Positions 1 to 10,852 are shown, counted from the first letter of the stretch. The stretch: 64,000 nucleotides of DNA from Chroococcidiopsidaceae cyanobacterium YX2bin18 (GCA_030446505.1 JAUJND010000002.1:55384-119383); one strand, 5' to 3'. Notes: generated by a model from the letters alone, not told the origin. Made by a program: numbers and translations.

Positions 1-1641
1 TTCAAATCGTTCTAATGTCTTAATGTGACACTCTGTAAGCTCAGCTTGATAAATATTATCAATCGCTCGGACACGACCTTCCTGATACAACTTTAGATGA
101 TGCTGTTTAAAACAAGGATCATTTATTGTTTGTCCTAGTGCTTGAGTCCAACCCGGAGCAACAGCTTCTGCTAAAACAGTGCCACTTAAGTCTGAGTTAA
201 AGCTATAGATGACTACTCGATCCGTTTGCAGGATTTTTCGGATCTCTTTAACTGAGGTTTTGAGGATATCTTCTAAGTTTAGAGAACGCCGAATGCGGAG
301 GGTAACATCTGTAAATAATTGTGCTCGCTCGGCAAGATTTTCTTGTTCCCGGATTAGGGTTTGAAGTTGACCTGCCATCTGGTTAATGTTGGAACCCAAG
401 ACTGCTAGTTCGTCTTTCCCGTTTACTGGAATCCGGGTGTCTAGTCGCCCTTGACCAAGTTTTCTTACTGCCGCAGATGCACCTATTAGAGGACGCAGAG
501 CGCGGTTGACTAAGAAAGCAGCGATCGCACTCACCAGTAATCCTGCCATCCCAGTGCCACTGGCAAAGGTCAACAGCAGTCCTCTACGTGCTGCAAATAC
601 CTCTGCTGTAGGTTGGGTAATCATCGCACTCCAGTTCGACTCTGCTAGCCCTTGGAGTTGGCGAATCGGCACATAAGATACGAGATATTCTTTCTGTTCT
701 TGCTGATCAACATCTACTACAGTACCGACTGAATCAGCCGCTTGTAATTGAGCAGCAGCTTTAGGAAAAACTATCTCAGCATTTTTACCTATATATTCTA
801 TTCGTGATGTTGGGGCAACAACAACTTTCCCAATATCATTAACTGCCAGGTATTCTTCTGAGCCAAAGTCTTTAATACTTTGTGCCAGCTGTTTTGCTTC
901 TGTCTGCAATATATTATTAAAATATTTTAAAGGTATGCGCGATCGCACTATACCGAGTGTTTCACCTGTCTTTGTATCTACAACTGGTGCAGCGAAAAAG
1001 ATAGAATACTCGCCTGTTAATGATGATTTTCTTGGTGGAGTAATTACAGGACGATTGGTTTTGAGCACTTCTTGAAAATAATCTATCTCGCTGTAGTTAG
1101 AAATTACTTCTCCTGCTGATTGCAAAATTACATTACCAGCAATGTCGGTAACAACAATACTGTCATAACCTGCATTATATTTAATATATTGATCCAGTAC
1201 GGCTTGTTTTTGTTTAGTGGAAGTAATTGTCCGTAGTTGGGGATTATTGAGAATACCCAAGCGGGATAAAGTTTGAATGTCTCTATAACCCTCAGATATA
1301 AAGCGGTTAAGATCATTAGCTAAAGAAATAACACGCGCTTGTTGTTGTCGAGTTACGTTTTCAGTAATATTTTTATTAGTTAAGTAATAGGCAGTTGTCC
1401 CGATCGCTATAATTGGTAGGGTACTGAGGGCGATCGCACTTATAGTTGCTTTTGTTCTTAAACTCAGCCGCTGCCACAAGGGAACGTAGAATTTATCAGA
1501 AATATTGCGAGTAGAAAAATCATTTCGCTGTAGTGTAGTAGCCTTAACAGGTATTAGCGGTAAAACAGACTTCGAGATATTTTGACTATTATTTGCAGTA
1601 TTATCTTCGATTTTATTTACTTTTTCAAATTTTGTAGCCAT
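1..1641 (-). CDS. Methyl-accepting chemotaxis protein (PilJ/PixJ-like), partial, C-terminus beyond window
   Basis: Open reading frame entering from the left edge; the ATG is at 1641 and about 547 residues are present. Order seen: a cytoplasmic N-tail, a membrane segment near residues 66-88, an extracytoplasmic sensor region of the double-Cache kind, a second membrane segment (GLLLTFASGTGMAGLLVSAI), a HAMP linker (NRALRPLIGAS) and the start of a GAF domain (TDRVVIYSF). The methyl-accepting signalling domain would lie outside the window. Cyanobacterial receptors of this architecture feed CheA-type kinases that control type IV pili and phototaxis. It is the fourth gene of a minus-strand operon, 31 nt after cheW. 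The GAF could be a bilin-binding type, but the chromophore cysteine region is not visible, so light sensing is only inferred. Confidence 0.85.
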   Translation of the reverse strand, partial: MATKFEKVNKIEDNTANNSQNISKSVLPLIPVKATTLQRNDFSTRNISDKFYVPLWQRLSLRTKATISAIALSTLPIIAIGTTAYYLTNKNITENVTRQQQARVISLANDLNRFISEGYRDIQTLSRLGILNNPQLRTITSTKQKQAVLDQYIKYNAGYDSIVVTDIAGNVILQSAGEVISNYSEIDYFQEVLKTNRPVITPPRKSSLTGEYSIFFAAPVVDTKTGETLGIVRSRIPLKYFNNILQTEAKQLAQSIKDFGSEEYLAVNDIGKVVVAPTSRIEYIGKNAEIVFPKAAAQLQAADSVGTVVDVDQQEQKEYLVSYVPIRQLQGLAESNWSAMITQPTAEVFAARRGLLLTFASGTGMAGLLVSAIAAFLVNRALRPLIGASAAVRKLGQGRLDTRIPVNGKDELAVLGSNINQMAGQLQTLIREQENLAERAQLFTDVTLRIRRSLNLEDILKTSVKEIRKILQTDRVVIYSFNSDLSGTVLAEAVAPGWTQALGQTINDPCFKQHHLKLYQEGRVRAIDNIYQAELTECHIKTLERFE

Positions 1642-1672
1642 ATAAATGTCTCCAATTAGAATTAGCGCAAAA

Positions 1673-2158
1673 TTAATAGTTGTGCAAAATAGGCGAGTTT
1701 ACAATTGCTTCAGCATTCATTACCAGCAGTGTTTCTTGCTCTTGTAAAATGTATCCATTTATATAAGGAGTTATATTTAATGCGTCAAGTTCCACTGGAG
1801 ATTGGATACAATTAGGCATAAACCGAGTTACACCTTTGGCTTCCTGCACAACTAACGCTAAAGGAACTGGACCAACTCGGATAACTACCATGTGGTACTG
1901 TTGAACGTTGGTATCAACAGGCTGTAAATTTAACAGTTGTGCTAAGTCAATCACCCACAAAACTCGATTGCGCCGATTTAATAATCCCATTACGCATTCC
2001 GGCATATTAGGCATTGGAGTAATGCGTCTAACCGGAACAATTATCACCTCTTGGACATACTCCATTGACAAAACAGCATATGTATGTAAGTTAATTTGAA
2101 ATCTTACGTAAATATCACTTACTTGATTTAACTGGGGTGCGAGTATTTGAGTATCCAT
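1673..2158 (-). CDS. cheW: CheW-like adaptor protein
   Basis: 161 residues, the normal length for a single CheW domain. The protein shows the two-lobed beta-barrel pattern (VQEVIIVPVRRITPMPNMPE, then a region containing GLLNRRNRVLWVIDLAQLL) that defines CheW. Such proteins bridge the receptor and the CheA kinase in the signalling array. It begins 3 nt after the CheY-like gene and is followed 31 nt later by the receptor, matching the PixG-PixH-PixI-PixJ order of cyanobacterial phototaxis/pilus operons. It corresponds to PixI/PilI by position; the domain call is firm, the pathway assignment is from context. Confidence 0.88.
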   Translation of the reverse strand: MDTQILAPQLNQVSDIYVRFQINLHTYAVLSMEYVQEVIIVPVRRITPMPNMPECVMGLLNRRNRVLWVIDLAQLLNLQPVDTNVQQYHMVVIRVGPVPLALVVQEAKGVTRFMPNCIQSPVELDALNITPYINGYILQEQETLLVMNAEAIVNSPILHNY

Positions 2159-2161
2159 AAG

Positions 2162-2524
2162 TTAAGTCACAACAGATTTAACAGCATCAACTAATTGTTG
2201 TCTAGTAAAAGGTTTTGTTACATAAATAGCAGCTCCTTGTTTTATCCCCCACAATCGATCAATTTCCTGATTCTTAGAACTACAAATAATAACTGGCGTT
2301 TGTTTAGTAGCTGGATTCTTTTTGAGTTTGCGACACAACTCAAAACCGCTCATTCCTGGCATAATTACATCAGTAACTACAGCATCCGGCTTTTGCTTCA
2401 TAACTTGATTTAAAGCCTGATGAGCATCTGTAGCTACAATTACTTTATAACCACCACCGCGCAGGTAATTACTTATTAGCTCCAACTCAGAAAGAGTATC
2501 TTCTACTACTAAAACTGTAGTCAC
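2162..2524 (-). CDS. CheY-like single-domain response regulator (PixH/PilH type)
   Basis: 120 residues, a lone receiver domain. The acidic pair E8/D9, phosphoacceptor D52 (VVTDVIMPG), S82 and K104 (YVTKPF) are all present, so it should be phosphorylatable. There is no output domain, which fits a motor-control or phosphate-sink regulator acting on the CheA partner. It sits between the PatA-like regulator (67 nt upstream) and CheW (3 nt downstream). Equivalent genes in this order are named pixH, pilH or taxY. Confidence 0.9.
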   Translation of the reverse strand: MTTVLVVEDTLSELELISNYLRGGGYKVIVATDAHQALNQVMKQKPDAVVTDVIMPGMSGFELCRKLKKNPATKQTPVIICSSKNQEIDRLWGIKQGAAIYVTKPFTRQQLVDAVKSVVT

Positions 2525-2591
2525 CTTTAGCTTCCTTTAAACATTTGCTTAATTGACACAAAAATAAACTTTACCCTAATTTGTACCAGAC

Positions 2592-3998
2592 TTAAGATAA
2601 ATGTCTAAACACCATCTTTAACAAATCTGATTGCGTAAAAGGTTTTGTTAAATACCCAGATGATCCGACAAATTTTGCTTTTACTCTGTCTATAATTCCT
2701 GTATTTCCTGTAACCATAATAATAGGTGTTTTCTTGAAAAATGAATGATTTCGTAATAAACGGCATAGCTCGTAACCATCTATTCCTGGCATATTAACAT
2801 CAAGTAAAATTAAGTCAGGCTTCAACCGGACAATTTGCATTAATGCTTTAACTGAATCGTTAATTGTAAATACTGAAAAACTTTCATCATCTAAGAAATA
2901 ACTAATCTCCTTTAATATTGTCGGACTATCATCTACACAAACAATTTTATAGGTATTTTTAGTACCTGGAGAAGTTGGAATTTTTCCGCGTAAAGGCGTA
3001 CCTGCTTTCTCAGAAGCGTTAATTTTAATTGGTACTGAAATTCCGGGGGGAATTAAACCTCCTTTTAATTGCTCCCTTTGGGGAGTGGGAGAAATGCTTT
3101 CCGGGTTACGATTAGAATTTTTTGGTAACTGAGTAGTATTCGATATTCTATTTACATTATTATCTGTTTGCTTTGGCTTAGTAATTAGTACTGCACCTGC
3201 TGAGTCTGGAGAAGCAGGCTCTGGTAATTTATTATATGTTTGTGGCAATTTATCAAACGGTAGCTGCGGCTCATCTAATAAAATAGTTCCAGAAACTATG
3301 TATGGATGCAAACTTTGAGCAAGTTGAAGTTCATCTTGATTTAGTAAAATAGCAAGATGGCGGAAGCTGAAACCTTTGAGTATTGCACTTAATCTTTGTT
3401 GAACTTCTGGTAAAAGTTGCTGCTCGCTTTTACTTCGATTGATAAAGTAAGGACGTTGATACGGTGACCAAATTTGAGGACCTAAAGCCTGCCAAGCTTG
3501 CAATTGCTTTTGACAATGTTTTAATATAGGTTGTAGCTCAAGACTACAAAAATCTGGCAGTGCCTGAAGTTTTTCATTAAATTCGTAAGTCCCTTCTTTA
3601 ATTAACAAAAATGACTCAATGACTTCTTTTACCAATTCCTCTATAAGTGCTGCTATCTGAAAATTGTTTAGATACTGCTGATCGAATAACCAACAAATAG
3701 CTTGATAGTCAGGATTTTGAACTGAATGATTTTTGGAATCCGCTTCAAATAAAAGGCGTAGTTGCTCAAGCTCACTCTTCAAGGCAGGTATTTTATAACC
3801 AAGACGACGTAAATGACAATCAAGTCGATCAAATGGATCAGCTGAATGTGATGCATAAGTTATTTTTCCCTGCTCTAGATATATTGACCAGGAAACAGAG
3901 TTACTGGATACTTTCAGGTGAGTAGTGTCGTAAGAGCTAGATAAGTGCGCCAATAAATTTAATGGACGTAGTTTTTGGAAGGTTCCACAAATAGCCAT
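2592..3998 (-). CDS. PatA/PixG-type response regulator with N-terminal DUF4388 domain
   Basis: 468 residues. The N-terminal ~230 residues match the PatA/DUF4388 region (FQKLRPLNLLAHLSSS; LEQGKITYASHS), followed by a low-complexity linker rich in Pro, Asn and Ser (about 255-345) and a C-terminal receiver domain (about 350-468) with DDS, the phosphoacceptor Asp in LLLDVNMPG and the Lys in YLTKPF. PixG and PatA proteins of this form act with CheA kinases in phototaxis or, in heterocystous strains, in cell patterning. First gene of the operon with cheY, cheW and the receptor; the 1.1 kb upstream is non-coding and likely holds the promoter. Confidence 0.87.
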   Translation of the reverse strand: MAICGTFQKLRPLNLLAHLSSSYDTTHLKVSSNSVSWSIYLEQGKITYASHSADPFDRLDCHLRRLGYKIPALKSELEQLRLLFEADSKNHSVQNPDYQAICWLFDQQYLNNFQIAALIEELVKEVIESFLLIKEGTYEFNEKLQALPDFCSLELQPILKHCQKQLQAWQALGPQIWSPYQRPYFINRSKSEQQLLPEVQQRLSAILKGFSFRHLAILLNQDELQLAQSLHPYIVSGTILLDEPQLPFDKLPQTYNKLPEPASPDSAGAVLITKPKQTDNNVNRISNTTQLPKNSNRNPESISPTPQREQLKGGLIPPGISVPIKINASEKAGTPLRGKIPTSPGTKNTYKIVCVDDSPTILKEISYFLDDESFSVFTINDSVKALMQIVRLKPDLILLDVNMPGIDGYELCRLLRNHSFFKKTPIIMVTGNTGIIDRVKAKFVGSSGYLTKPFTQSDLLKMVFRHLS

Positions 3999-5130
3999 TT
4001 AGTAATTAAACCTTAATAAAACATACGATGAGCATTGAGCCTGTCAGAAAAAGTAGTTAATACTTAATGATAGTGGAGAAAACATATCTGCTAAATTATA
4101 AAACTTAACTTTATATTCTTAAGCAGCATTATTTATGTTAGAGAAGTTATTTTTTATAATAGTGTTCTCCTTAATAGCTTAAAAAAGATGATTACTTGTA
4201 GTTATATGTATTAAATATAGCCTAAATCCTAAATTTTTAAATAACTATTTTATTTCTTTGTGAATTTTAGAAGGATAATATCTATTTGAGGTAATAGTTT
4301 TACGTTACTTGCTCATTGTTGATTTATCTAATACTGGCTTTTATTACCTCAGAAATTGCAGTAATCTCGCTTGATCTTATCGTACAAAATATACTCTATA
4401 ATTTAACAGCTTCTAAATAATCCTGTAGTTTAATAGATAAAATTGCTTGAATTACATAGCATATTTAGTACTTTGGAAATATTAACTTGCTCTATCGAAT
4501 ATCTAAAAAAGTATAGTTTACGTTTAGAGTATTTAGTAAATTATGCTACTATATTACTAGGGTAGCTATCTTAAAATCAGCTAAAAACTAATAAATCTTA
4601 AAAAATATCATTGTAAGGTGTGCTTAGTAATTCTTTAAATGAAGGTTTACACTTTTTTGAAAATGAATTGATTAATAACTCACTCCTTCCACGAACAGTT
4701 GCAGTCACTGTGATAGATTTATTTACAATATAAAATATATTTTGAACCTTTATGACTGCTGAGCAGTTACACCTAACGACGTTGATAGAGTAATTTTATA
4801 CTTATACAGAGGGCAATTTATAAGGCGTTAGACATACTCCAAAATATTAAAACTCAGGGTTGTGCAAATAAAATTGGGGATTACTGTGTGGAGAAAGTTA
4901 GGTTTCCACCAATATGTTGGGGAGCATTTTAGTTACTTGTTTAAAGTATAAGTATAGTTACCAAGCTTACACTTACACGTGGATTAGTTTACCTAAATTT
5001 CAGCTTAAGGGTCAAAGGAACTTAATCAACTGTAACTCGACTTGGAAAGCAGGACTGAATCTCTACCACGGTTCACCTCTAGCAAGACTATACTAAGAGT
5101 AGCGACAATTATCGCCTCGCTTTCCTGCTG
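3999..5130. other. AT-rich intergenic region with no recognised gene
   Basis: About 1.1 kb of very AT-rich sequence between two divergent transcription units, the PatA-like gene (minus) and the PP2C gene (plus). It contains no HIP1 octamer, no convincing hairpin followed by T residues and no ORF with recognisable protein features. The longest plus-strand frame (60 codons at 4914-5096) has no family signature. Promoters for both flanking units are expected here, but I cannot place them. Confidence 0.5.
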
Positions 5131-5172
5131 GTGTTAACCTGTGCGCGAGGTATTATTCAACAAGAAATACCG

Positions 5173-6009
5173 ATGAACGTGAGTGATACCCAAGAAGATT
5201 TACGGAGACAACAGCTTAGTACCTCTAAAGAGTTGTTTTACTGGAGGGTAGTAGCAGCCTCAGTTCGTGGTAAGAGTCATGAGAAAGCGAGACAGCTTTG
5301 TCAGGATGCTCATTCTTGGGAGAAGTTGCCAGAAGGTGTATTAGTGGGTGCAGTAGCTGACGGGGCTGGTTCCGCAATTTTGGGAAAAGTAGGTGCTATT
5401 GTTGCTGCTCAAATAGCAGTAGAAACAATATGCTTAAAAGAAGCTACGTTGCGATCGCTTATATCGCAGGAATCACCGTCTGAAGATGGCTGGCGCTCAC
5501 TATTAATTAGCGCCCTCGCTGCTGCACAAAAAGCCGTAGAAGCCGAAGCTGAAGCGTGCAAGATGAAACCGCGGGATTTAGCGACAACCTTAATTTTAGT
5601 AGTCGCCACACCAAAACTGATTGCAGCCGCGCAAGTGGGCGACGGTGTAGCAGTGGCGAGTAATGCTCAAGGAAACCTGATTCCACTTACTATCCCTCAA
5701 CATGGAGAATACATTAATGAAACTACTTTTTTGGTTTCACCTAATGCACTCTCTACAGCGCAGGTGACTGTATGGCATGGAGCAATAACAAATATTGCCC
5801 TGCTATCAGATGGGTTACAAATGCTTGCCCTAGATATGAGTGAAGGTAAACCCTACGCACCGTTCTTTTCCCCTTTTTTCAACTTTGTTGCGAAAGTAAC
5901 AGATGAAACTGAGGCTAAAGAGCAGCTAGTAACGTTTCTGCGGTCACCACGAACCACAGACAGAGCAGATGATGATCTAACACTTTTTATAGCAACTCTT
6001 GTTACTTAA
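5173..6009 (+). CDS. PP2C-family serine/threonine phosphatase
   Basis: About 278 residues from the ATG at 5173 (MNVSDTQEDL). The frame also opens with a GTG at 5131, but that adds residues with no family match. Metal-binding PP2C motifs are visible: GAVADGAGSA, QVGDGVAV, LLSDGL and the terminal DDLTLFIATL. The protein should remove phosphate from Ser/Thr, most likely on the kinase encoded 7 nt downstream or on its substrate. In many bacteria this phosphatase type is encoded with a kinase and a TerY-like vWA protein; no vWA gene is present upstream here. Confidence 0.85.
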   Translation: MNVSDTQEDLRRQQLSTSKELFYWRVVAASVRGKSHEKARQLCQDAHSWEKLPEGVLVGAVADGAGSAILGKVGAIVAAQIAVETICLKEATLRSLISQESPSEDGWRSLLISALAAAQKAVEAEAEACKMKPRDLATTLILVVATPKLIAAAQVGDGVAVASNAQGNLIPLTIPQHGEYINETTFLVSPNALSTAQVTVWHGAITNIALLSDGLQMLALDMSEGKPYAPFFSPFFNFVAKVTDETEAKEQLVTFLRSPRTTDRADDDLTLFIATLVT

Positions 6010-6016
6010 TTTTACT

Positions 6017-8032
6017 ATGCGGTTGCAACGTCAATCTAATAAACAAATCATTACCTTAGATGTCACCTCAACCTTGGGACATGGAGGCGAGGCACGAATA
6101 TATGCAGTGCCGCAAGATGAAAGCTTGGTAGCGAAAGTATATCATAAGCCGACAAAGGCGCATATAGATAAACTGATAGCGATGCTGGCGAATCCGCCGG
6201 AAAACCCAACAGCAGGCAAAGGACATATCTCTATCGCTTGGCCTACTGACTTGTTGCAGACAGTAGATAGGCAAGGGCGCGTAGTTGGGTTCTTGATGCC
6301 GCGTGTACAAGAAATGCACTCCATGCTTGACTTTTACAACCCCAAAACCCGTCGCCAAAAGTGTCCATTTTTTAACTATCTGTACCTACACCGGACTGCG
6401 CGTAATCTTGCTGCTGCTGTAGGTGCTTTGCACGCACGGGGATACTGCATCGGAGACGTGAACGAGTCGAATATTCTTGTAGGTAACACTGCACTTGTAA
6501 CCCTTGTGGACACAGACTCCTTTCAGGTACCTAACCCTAATAATGGTGTTGTTTATCGTTGCCCTGTTGGTAAATCAGAATTCACTCCTCCTGAACTTCA
6601 AGGCAAGAATTTTGCTCAGTTAGAACGTAAGGCTGAGCATGACCTTTTCGGGTTGGCGGTGCTGATATTTCAACTGCTGATGGAAGGTACACACCCGTTT
6701 TCAGGCATCTTTCAAGGTACGGGCGATCCACCACCTTGTGAAGCACGCATTGCAGCAGGGCATTTCGCCTATAGCAGAGGACGCAATATACCTTATATTC
6801 CTACACCAACTGCGCCGCCCTTTGAAATTCTGCATCCCACTTTACAGCAGCTGTTTGTCCGGTGTTTTGAGAAGGGTCACAAAAATCCGGAAATGCGCCC
6901 TAATGCTCAAACTTGGCAAGCTGCCCTAAAGGAAGTAGAAACTGCCCTGATTACCTGTTCTACAAACGAGCGGCATCTTTACGGGAACCATCTGAATGCT
7001 TGTCCGTGGTGTGAGCGTGCTGTAAAACTTGGTGGACGTGATCCGTTCCCATCAGATCAGGTAGTGCAAAGTGGGCTACATCTGCAACCTGTCAAGCGTC
7101 AGCGAGCGACAATACCAGAGAGGAGCGATCGCCTAATCATCCCTAGTAAACTTACCCTACCCAAGCAAAAAAATTTATCAAATTCAGCTTCTACAAAGAA
7201 GCAGAGGTTGAACCCTTTAATTTTGGGCTTATCTGGTGCTGGATTGCTGCTTTTAGAGGCAATGGTTCTGATTACAGATCTTAAACTTATTCCCCAAAAT
7301 AGTACTAACTTTTTCTCACCCAATCGCTCTGCTTCGTCTAATCTGATAAATAATAGCAGCAAAGTTTCAGGCTCACACTACGATTTGGGTAATCTTTTTT
7401 ATAAGGTTGGAGATTATGGGGGAGCAATTGAGAATTTTACCGAAGCTTTGCGGCTGAATCCTAATGATGCTAAAGCTTACCTAAACCGAGCTAATGCTCA
7501 CTACGAAATTGCCCAACATATAGGAGAGCGTGATCGCGAATACAAAGCCGCGCTTGAAGATTATAACCAGGCTTTGCGTCTTAATCCCCAGGATTCTGAA
7601 GCTTTGGTGAAACGAGGTACAATACGCTATGAAATTGCCCCTTATAGCAAAGATCCTGATAAAGCTTATAAAGGAGCACTTTATGACTTTAATCGTGCTC
7701 TAAATATTAATCCTAATAATGCTAAAGCTTATGTTAAGCGGGGTACTGCCCGGTATCAATTTATCCAAAATGATGCAGATTCGCATAAAGCATACAAAAA
7801 CGTAATTGACGACTTTAACCAGGCTTTGCGTCTCAATCCCGAAGATGCTGAAGCTTATTTTAAGCGGGGTATTGTCCGTTCTGAAATTGCCCAATACAGC
7901 ACAGACTCCAAAGAAGACTACCAGATAGCAGTTAAAGATTTACAGAAAGCTACAAAACTTTTCCTTGCTCAAGGAGAAGTAGATGAATACCAAAAATCTC
8001 AAAGCAAACTTTGTGATGTCCTAAAAATTTAG
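6017..8032 (+). CDS. Serine/threonine protein kinase with CPWC zinc motif, membrane anchor and TPR tail
   Basis: About 671 residues from the ATG at 6017; a TTG at 5999 would overlap the phosphatase and is less likely. The N-terminal half is an atypical kinase of the COG4248 type: glycine loop LGHGGEARIY, Lys in LVAKVY, catalytic loop GDVNESNILV and metal motif VDTDSFQ in place of DFG. A CPWC motif after the kinase may bind zinc. A hydrophobic segment (LILGLSGAGLLLLEAMVLI) anchors the protein, and about five TPR units follow. It starts 7 nt after the PP2C gene, so the two are surely one operon. Role is inferred as a membrane-linked phosphorylation switch. Confidence 0.85.
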   Translation: MRLQRQSNKQIITLDVTSTLGHGGEARIYAVPQDESLVAKVYHKPTKAHIDKLIAMLANPPENPTAGKGHISIAWPTDLLQTVDRQGRVVGFLMPRVQEMHSMLDFYNPKTRRQKCPFFNYLYLHRTARNLAAAVGALHARGYCIGDVNESNILVGNTALVTLVDTDSFQVPNPNNGVVYRCPVGKSEFTPPELQGKNFAQLERKAEHDLFGLAVLIFQLLMEGTHPFSGIFQGTGDPPPCEARIAAGHFAYSRGRNIPYIPTPTAPPFEILHPTLQQLFVRCFEKGHKNPEMRPNAQTWQAALKEVETALITCSTNERHLYGNHLNACPWCERAVKLGGRDPFPSDQVVQSGLHLQPVKRQRATIPERSDRLIIPSKLTLPKQKNLSNSASTKKQRLNPLILGLSGAGLLLLEAMVLITDLKLIPQNSTNFFSPNRSASSNLINNSSKVSGSHYDLGNLFYKVGDYGGAIENFTEALRLNPNDAKAYLNRANAHYEIAQHIGERDREYKAALEDYNQALRLNPQDSEALVKRGTIRYEIAPYSKDPDKAYKGALYDFNRALNINPNNAKAYVKRGTARYQFIQNDADSHKAYKNVIDDFNQALRLNPEDAEAYFKRGIVRSEIAQYSTDSKEDYQIAVKDLQKATKLFLAQGEVDEYQKSQSKLCDVLKI

Positions 8033-8233
8033 CAAAGAGTTGTGATTCATTTTCTTAACGCTGAAAGTTAATGCCCTTAAAACCTCAATTTGTTAAAAAA
8101 TGAAAGCTAAGGTAGCGCCAGCAGAACTTGTCCCTAAGCGCTACTATAACTTATTTAATTTAGTACGGGGGCTAACAGGTTGAGCGAAATGAATAGTTCC
8201 GGATAATAGTGTTAATTCATGCCCTAACTTTGT

Positions 8234-9891
8234 TTAGCGCGGCTGACCAGAGCTAATAGCTCGTTGTAAACTAGCCAAAGCTCTGTTATAGTCCAAAATA
8301 GCAGTAACTCGATTACCTTCGGCGTTAGTAAGGTCATTTTCTGCGTTAATGACATCCGTTTGAGTGCCTACACCTGCTTGGAAACGTAAACGTGCCAAAC
8401 GTAAGGCTTCTCTCGCCTGTTCTAAAGCAACAGAGGCTGTTTGAATATTCTCCAAATTCGATACTAGGTCGGCATAGGCTTGTTCTACCCTCGAAGCGAA
8501 CTTGGTCACGAGTATCAGCAAAAGTAGTTTCTGCGATCGCAATATTAGCTTCCTCTTGATTTGCCCTTGCTCTTGCCGCTCCTCCATCAAATAAATTTAG
8601 GGAAAACCTGGCTCCTAAGGAAAATCCATCGGCAAGACCACTAACATCATCATCAATAGCATCTAGCACATTGTAGGTGGTAACTAGACTAACTCTAGGT
8701 CTTATTTGAGAAAGAGCAATGCGTCGCTGAGACTCGCTAATATTTCGCCGTGCCAACTGCTGTGTCAATTCAGCACGATTTTGAAAGGCTAGGACAATAC
8801 TTTCTTCCAGCGCTAAGTTCCAAAGACCAGCTATTTCTACAGGATCTGCTGCTGAGATACTCACCGACTGAGCTAGACTTAATCGCCGCGCTAACTGGCG
8901 ACGCGCAGTTACCTGGTCACCTAAGGCTTGAGTCAAATCTTGAGTAGCATTGGCTAACTGCACTTGGGAGCGCAGAACATCAAAGCGGGTTCCTACCCCA
9001 GCTTGTTCTAAAGCTTGGGCATCGCGTAAACTAGCCTCAGCATTTGTGACAGCAGCGCGGTTAATCCGTACTAGTTCATCTCCTGCTTGGAGATTGTAGT
9101 AATCATTAGAGACATCTAGACGCGTAGCTGTTGAGTTAAGCGTTCAACATCCAACTGATCGAAGCGTACCTGTTCCTCGGCTGCACGGATCCGACCAGTA
9201 CGTTCACCAGCGGTGTAGACATCATAACTCAGTTGCGCGGGCACCGCTCAAAGCCGTGCTAGGTGAACTTTTGATTGTTCTGTAAGTTGGGTTGTTGAGC
9301 AGCTAGTTGCTCTGCTTGAATTTCACTAGCAGCAGACTGCGATCGCGTAATGTCAGAGTTAACCGTAAGATCTGGATACAACTCAGCCTGAGCCTCGCGG
9401 ACAGCCGCTCGACTACGTTCTAGAGTTAGTTCTGCCACCTGTAGCTGTCTATTATTACGCCGTGCTAGCTCAAATGCCTGTTGCAATGTAATAGGCTGAG
9501 GTCCTGGATTCGCACTTCTTCTGGTTTAGTGGGGAATTGCAAGGGGTTTGGGCTGGGATTGAGGTAACTAGGGGCTGTGTGTTCCCTGATTGAGAATATC
9601 AGACTCAGTAGGGGAGGGATTCACTGGAGTTGGAGTAGGGGTAGACGGAGCCGCTTGTGATCTATTTTCTGAGCTACCACTTAACTCGGATGGCTGCACT
9701 AGCTTTTGAGATATTTGGTGTAATGTATTTGAATTATCATAGTTGGAAGCCTGTAAAATAACCCCAACGCTACTAGTTATTGGCTTGAATCGTACTGCAC
9801 TAATTGATGGGGTATTAGCCCAAGCAGGTTGAATTCCTAGTGCAACGGCACTAAGGCTCAACCAGAAGTTGCTGAATAATTGCTGTTTCAC
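8234..9891 (-). pseudogene. TolC-family outer membrane efflux protein, disrupted by several frameshifts
   Basis: The pieces in different minus frames together make one TolC-like protein of about 550 residues. It has a signal peptide (WLSLSAVALGIQPAWA), a Pro/Thr-rich linker, then two outer-membrane-factor halves with the helical motifs ITLQQAFELARRNNRQL and FDGGAARARANQEEANIAI, ending AISSGQPR. Frame changes fall near 9560, 9500, 9255, 9120 and 8500. At least three coincide with runs of C or G whose length is off by one, so the gene may be intact in the cell and misread. Such proteins form the outer duct for RND, ABC or MFS exporters; none is adjacent. Confidence 0.75.
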
Positions 9892-10852
9892 TACATCTCC
9901 TCACACAAAATCAACATAAATGCGGCAAGTAGTCCTCACTAATACTTGACTTGTTCTGTCGTTGCACTTTCTGCACCAACCACAGCTACAGCGTTTTGCT
10001 GAGAATTGCCGCTTCTCTTTTGGGTCTGGATAGTCACTTTTTGCAAATTTTGAACAAGTTTTGATATCGGTATATCTGTTTTTATCACTAAAGACACTAA
10101 AGTCTTAAGTCTTATTATGATCTTTATAATTAAACCATGAGAGATGCATCTTTGACACTCTTAATTTTACTAAAAGAGAGCATAAATATTGTTTAAATTC
10201 TCCATGTTACTGAATTAGTAAACTATTACTTCAAATTGTAAAAATCAGGCGATTAATACTTTGATTTTTAAAGTACAATGACTACATTGAAATAAATAAA
10301 TGCTTTTAAGCGCGTAAATTATTTCTTAAGGAATCAAGTTTACACAATCATTTTTTCATTCTGCAATTACTTATCTACCATCTGAACTAGTGCATCGTTT
10401 AGCTACCTCTTGTTTCAAGAATCAACTATTATTAACGGCTCAATTGATCAAGGTTGTTAGTATTACTCCTGTCAATTTCAACAGCGATTTGAGATTGTTA
10501 AGTTACTAGAAATGTTTAGCATAGAACCACGCAGTTAGTATACTGCCCATTATTACCACTTGCAAGACTAAAATATAAGTAGTGTAAATATACTTATCTT
10601 TGAATAGCTATTCACCTAACAGGCTTTCTAAAGTGTTAGGTATAGCAGCAAGGGCAGTTTTATGTATACGATTCCATTGTGGTAGTAGTCATTTAAACAG
10701 AGTCAGTCTTAGCTTAAAATGCTTTTGCAGTGTTAGCATTAACACAAAAAAATTAATCTAAGCCTACCTAGAGTTCCGTAACTGGCAGCAATAAAGTTGC
10801 TTCAATTTCCTGTCTCACCCTACTAGTCACATAGCAATTACTATTAAGACAA
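9892..10852. other. Intergenic region, nothing recognised
   Basis: About 960 bases between the start of the TolC-like gene and the stop of the NACHT gene, both on the minus strand. It is AT-rich and has no HIP1 octamer. I see no ORF with family character, no tRNA signature and no strong terminator. The TolC promoter is expected near the left end. Confidence 0.45.

Noticed and set aside
4914..5096. 60-codon plus-strand ORF upstream of the phosphatase
   Set aside because: No family signature, no ribosome-binding site, and composition like the surrounding AT-rich non-coding DNA.
8234..9891. Recoding (programmed frameshifting or stop read-through) as an explanation for broken genes
   Set aside because: Breaks occur in many unrelated genes, at different run types and in both directions, without a shared slippery heptamer; run-length error or decay is simpler.
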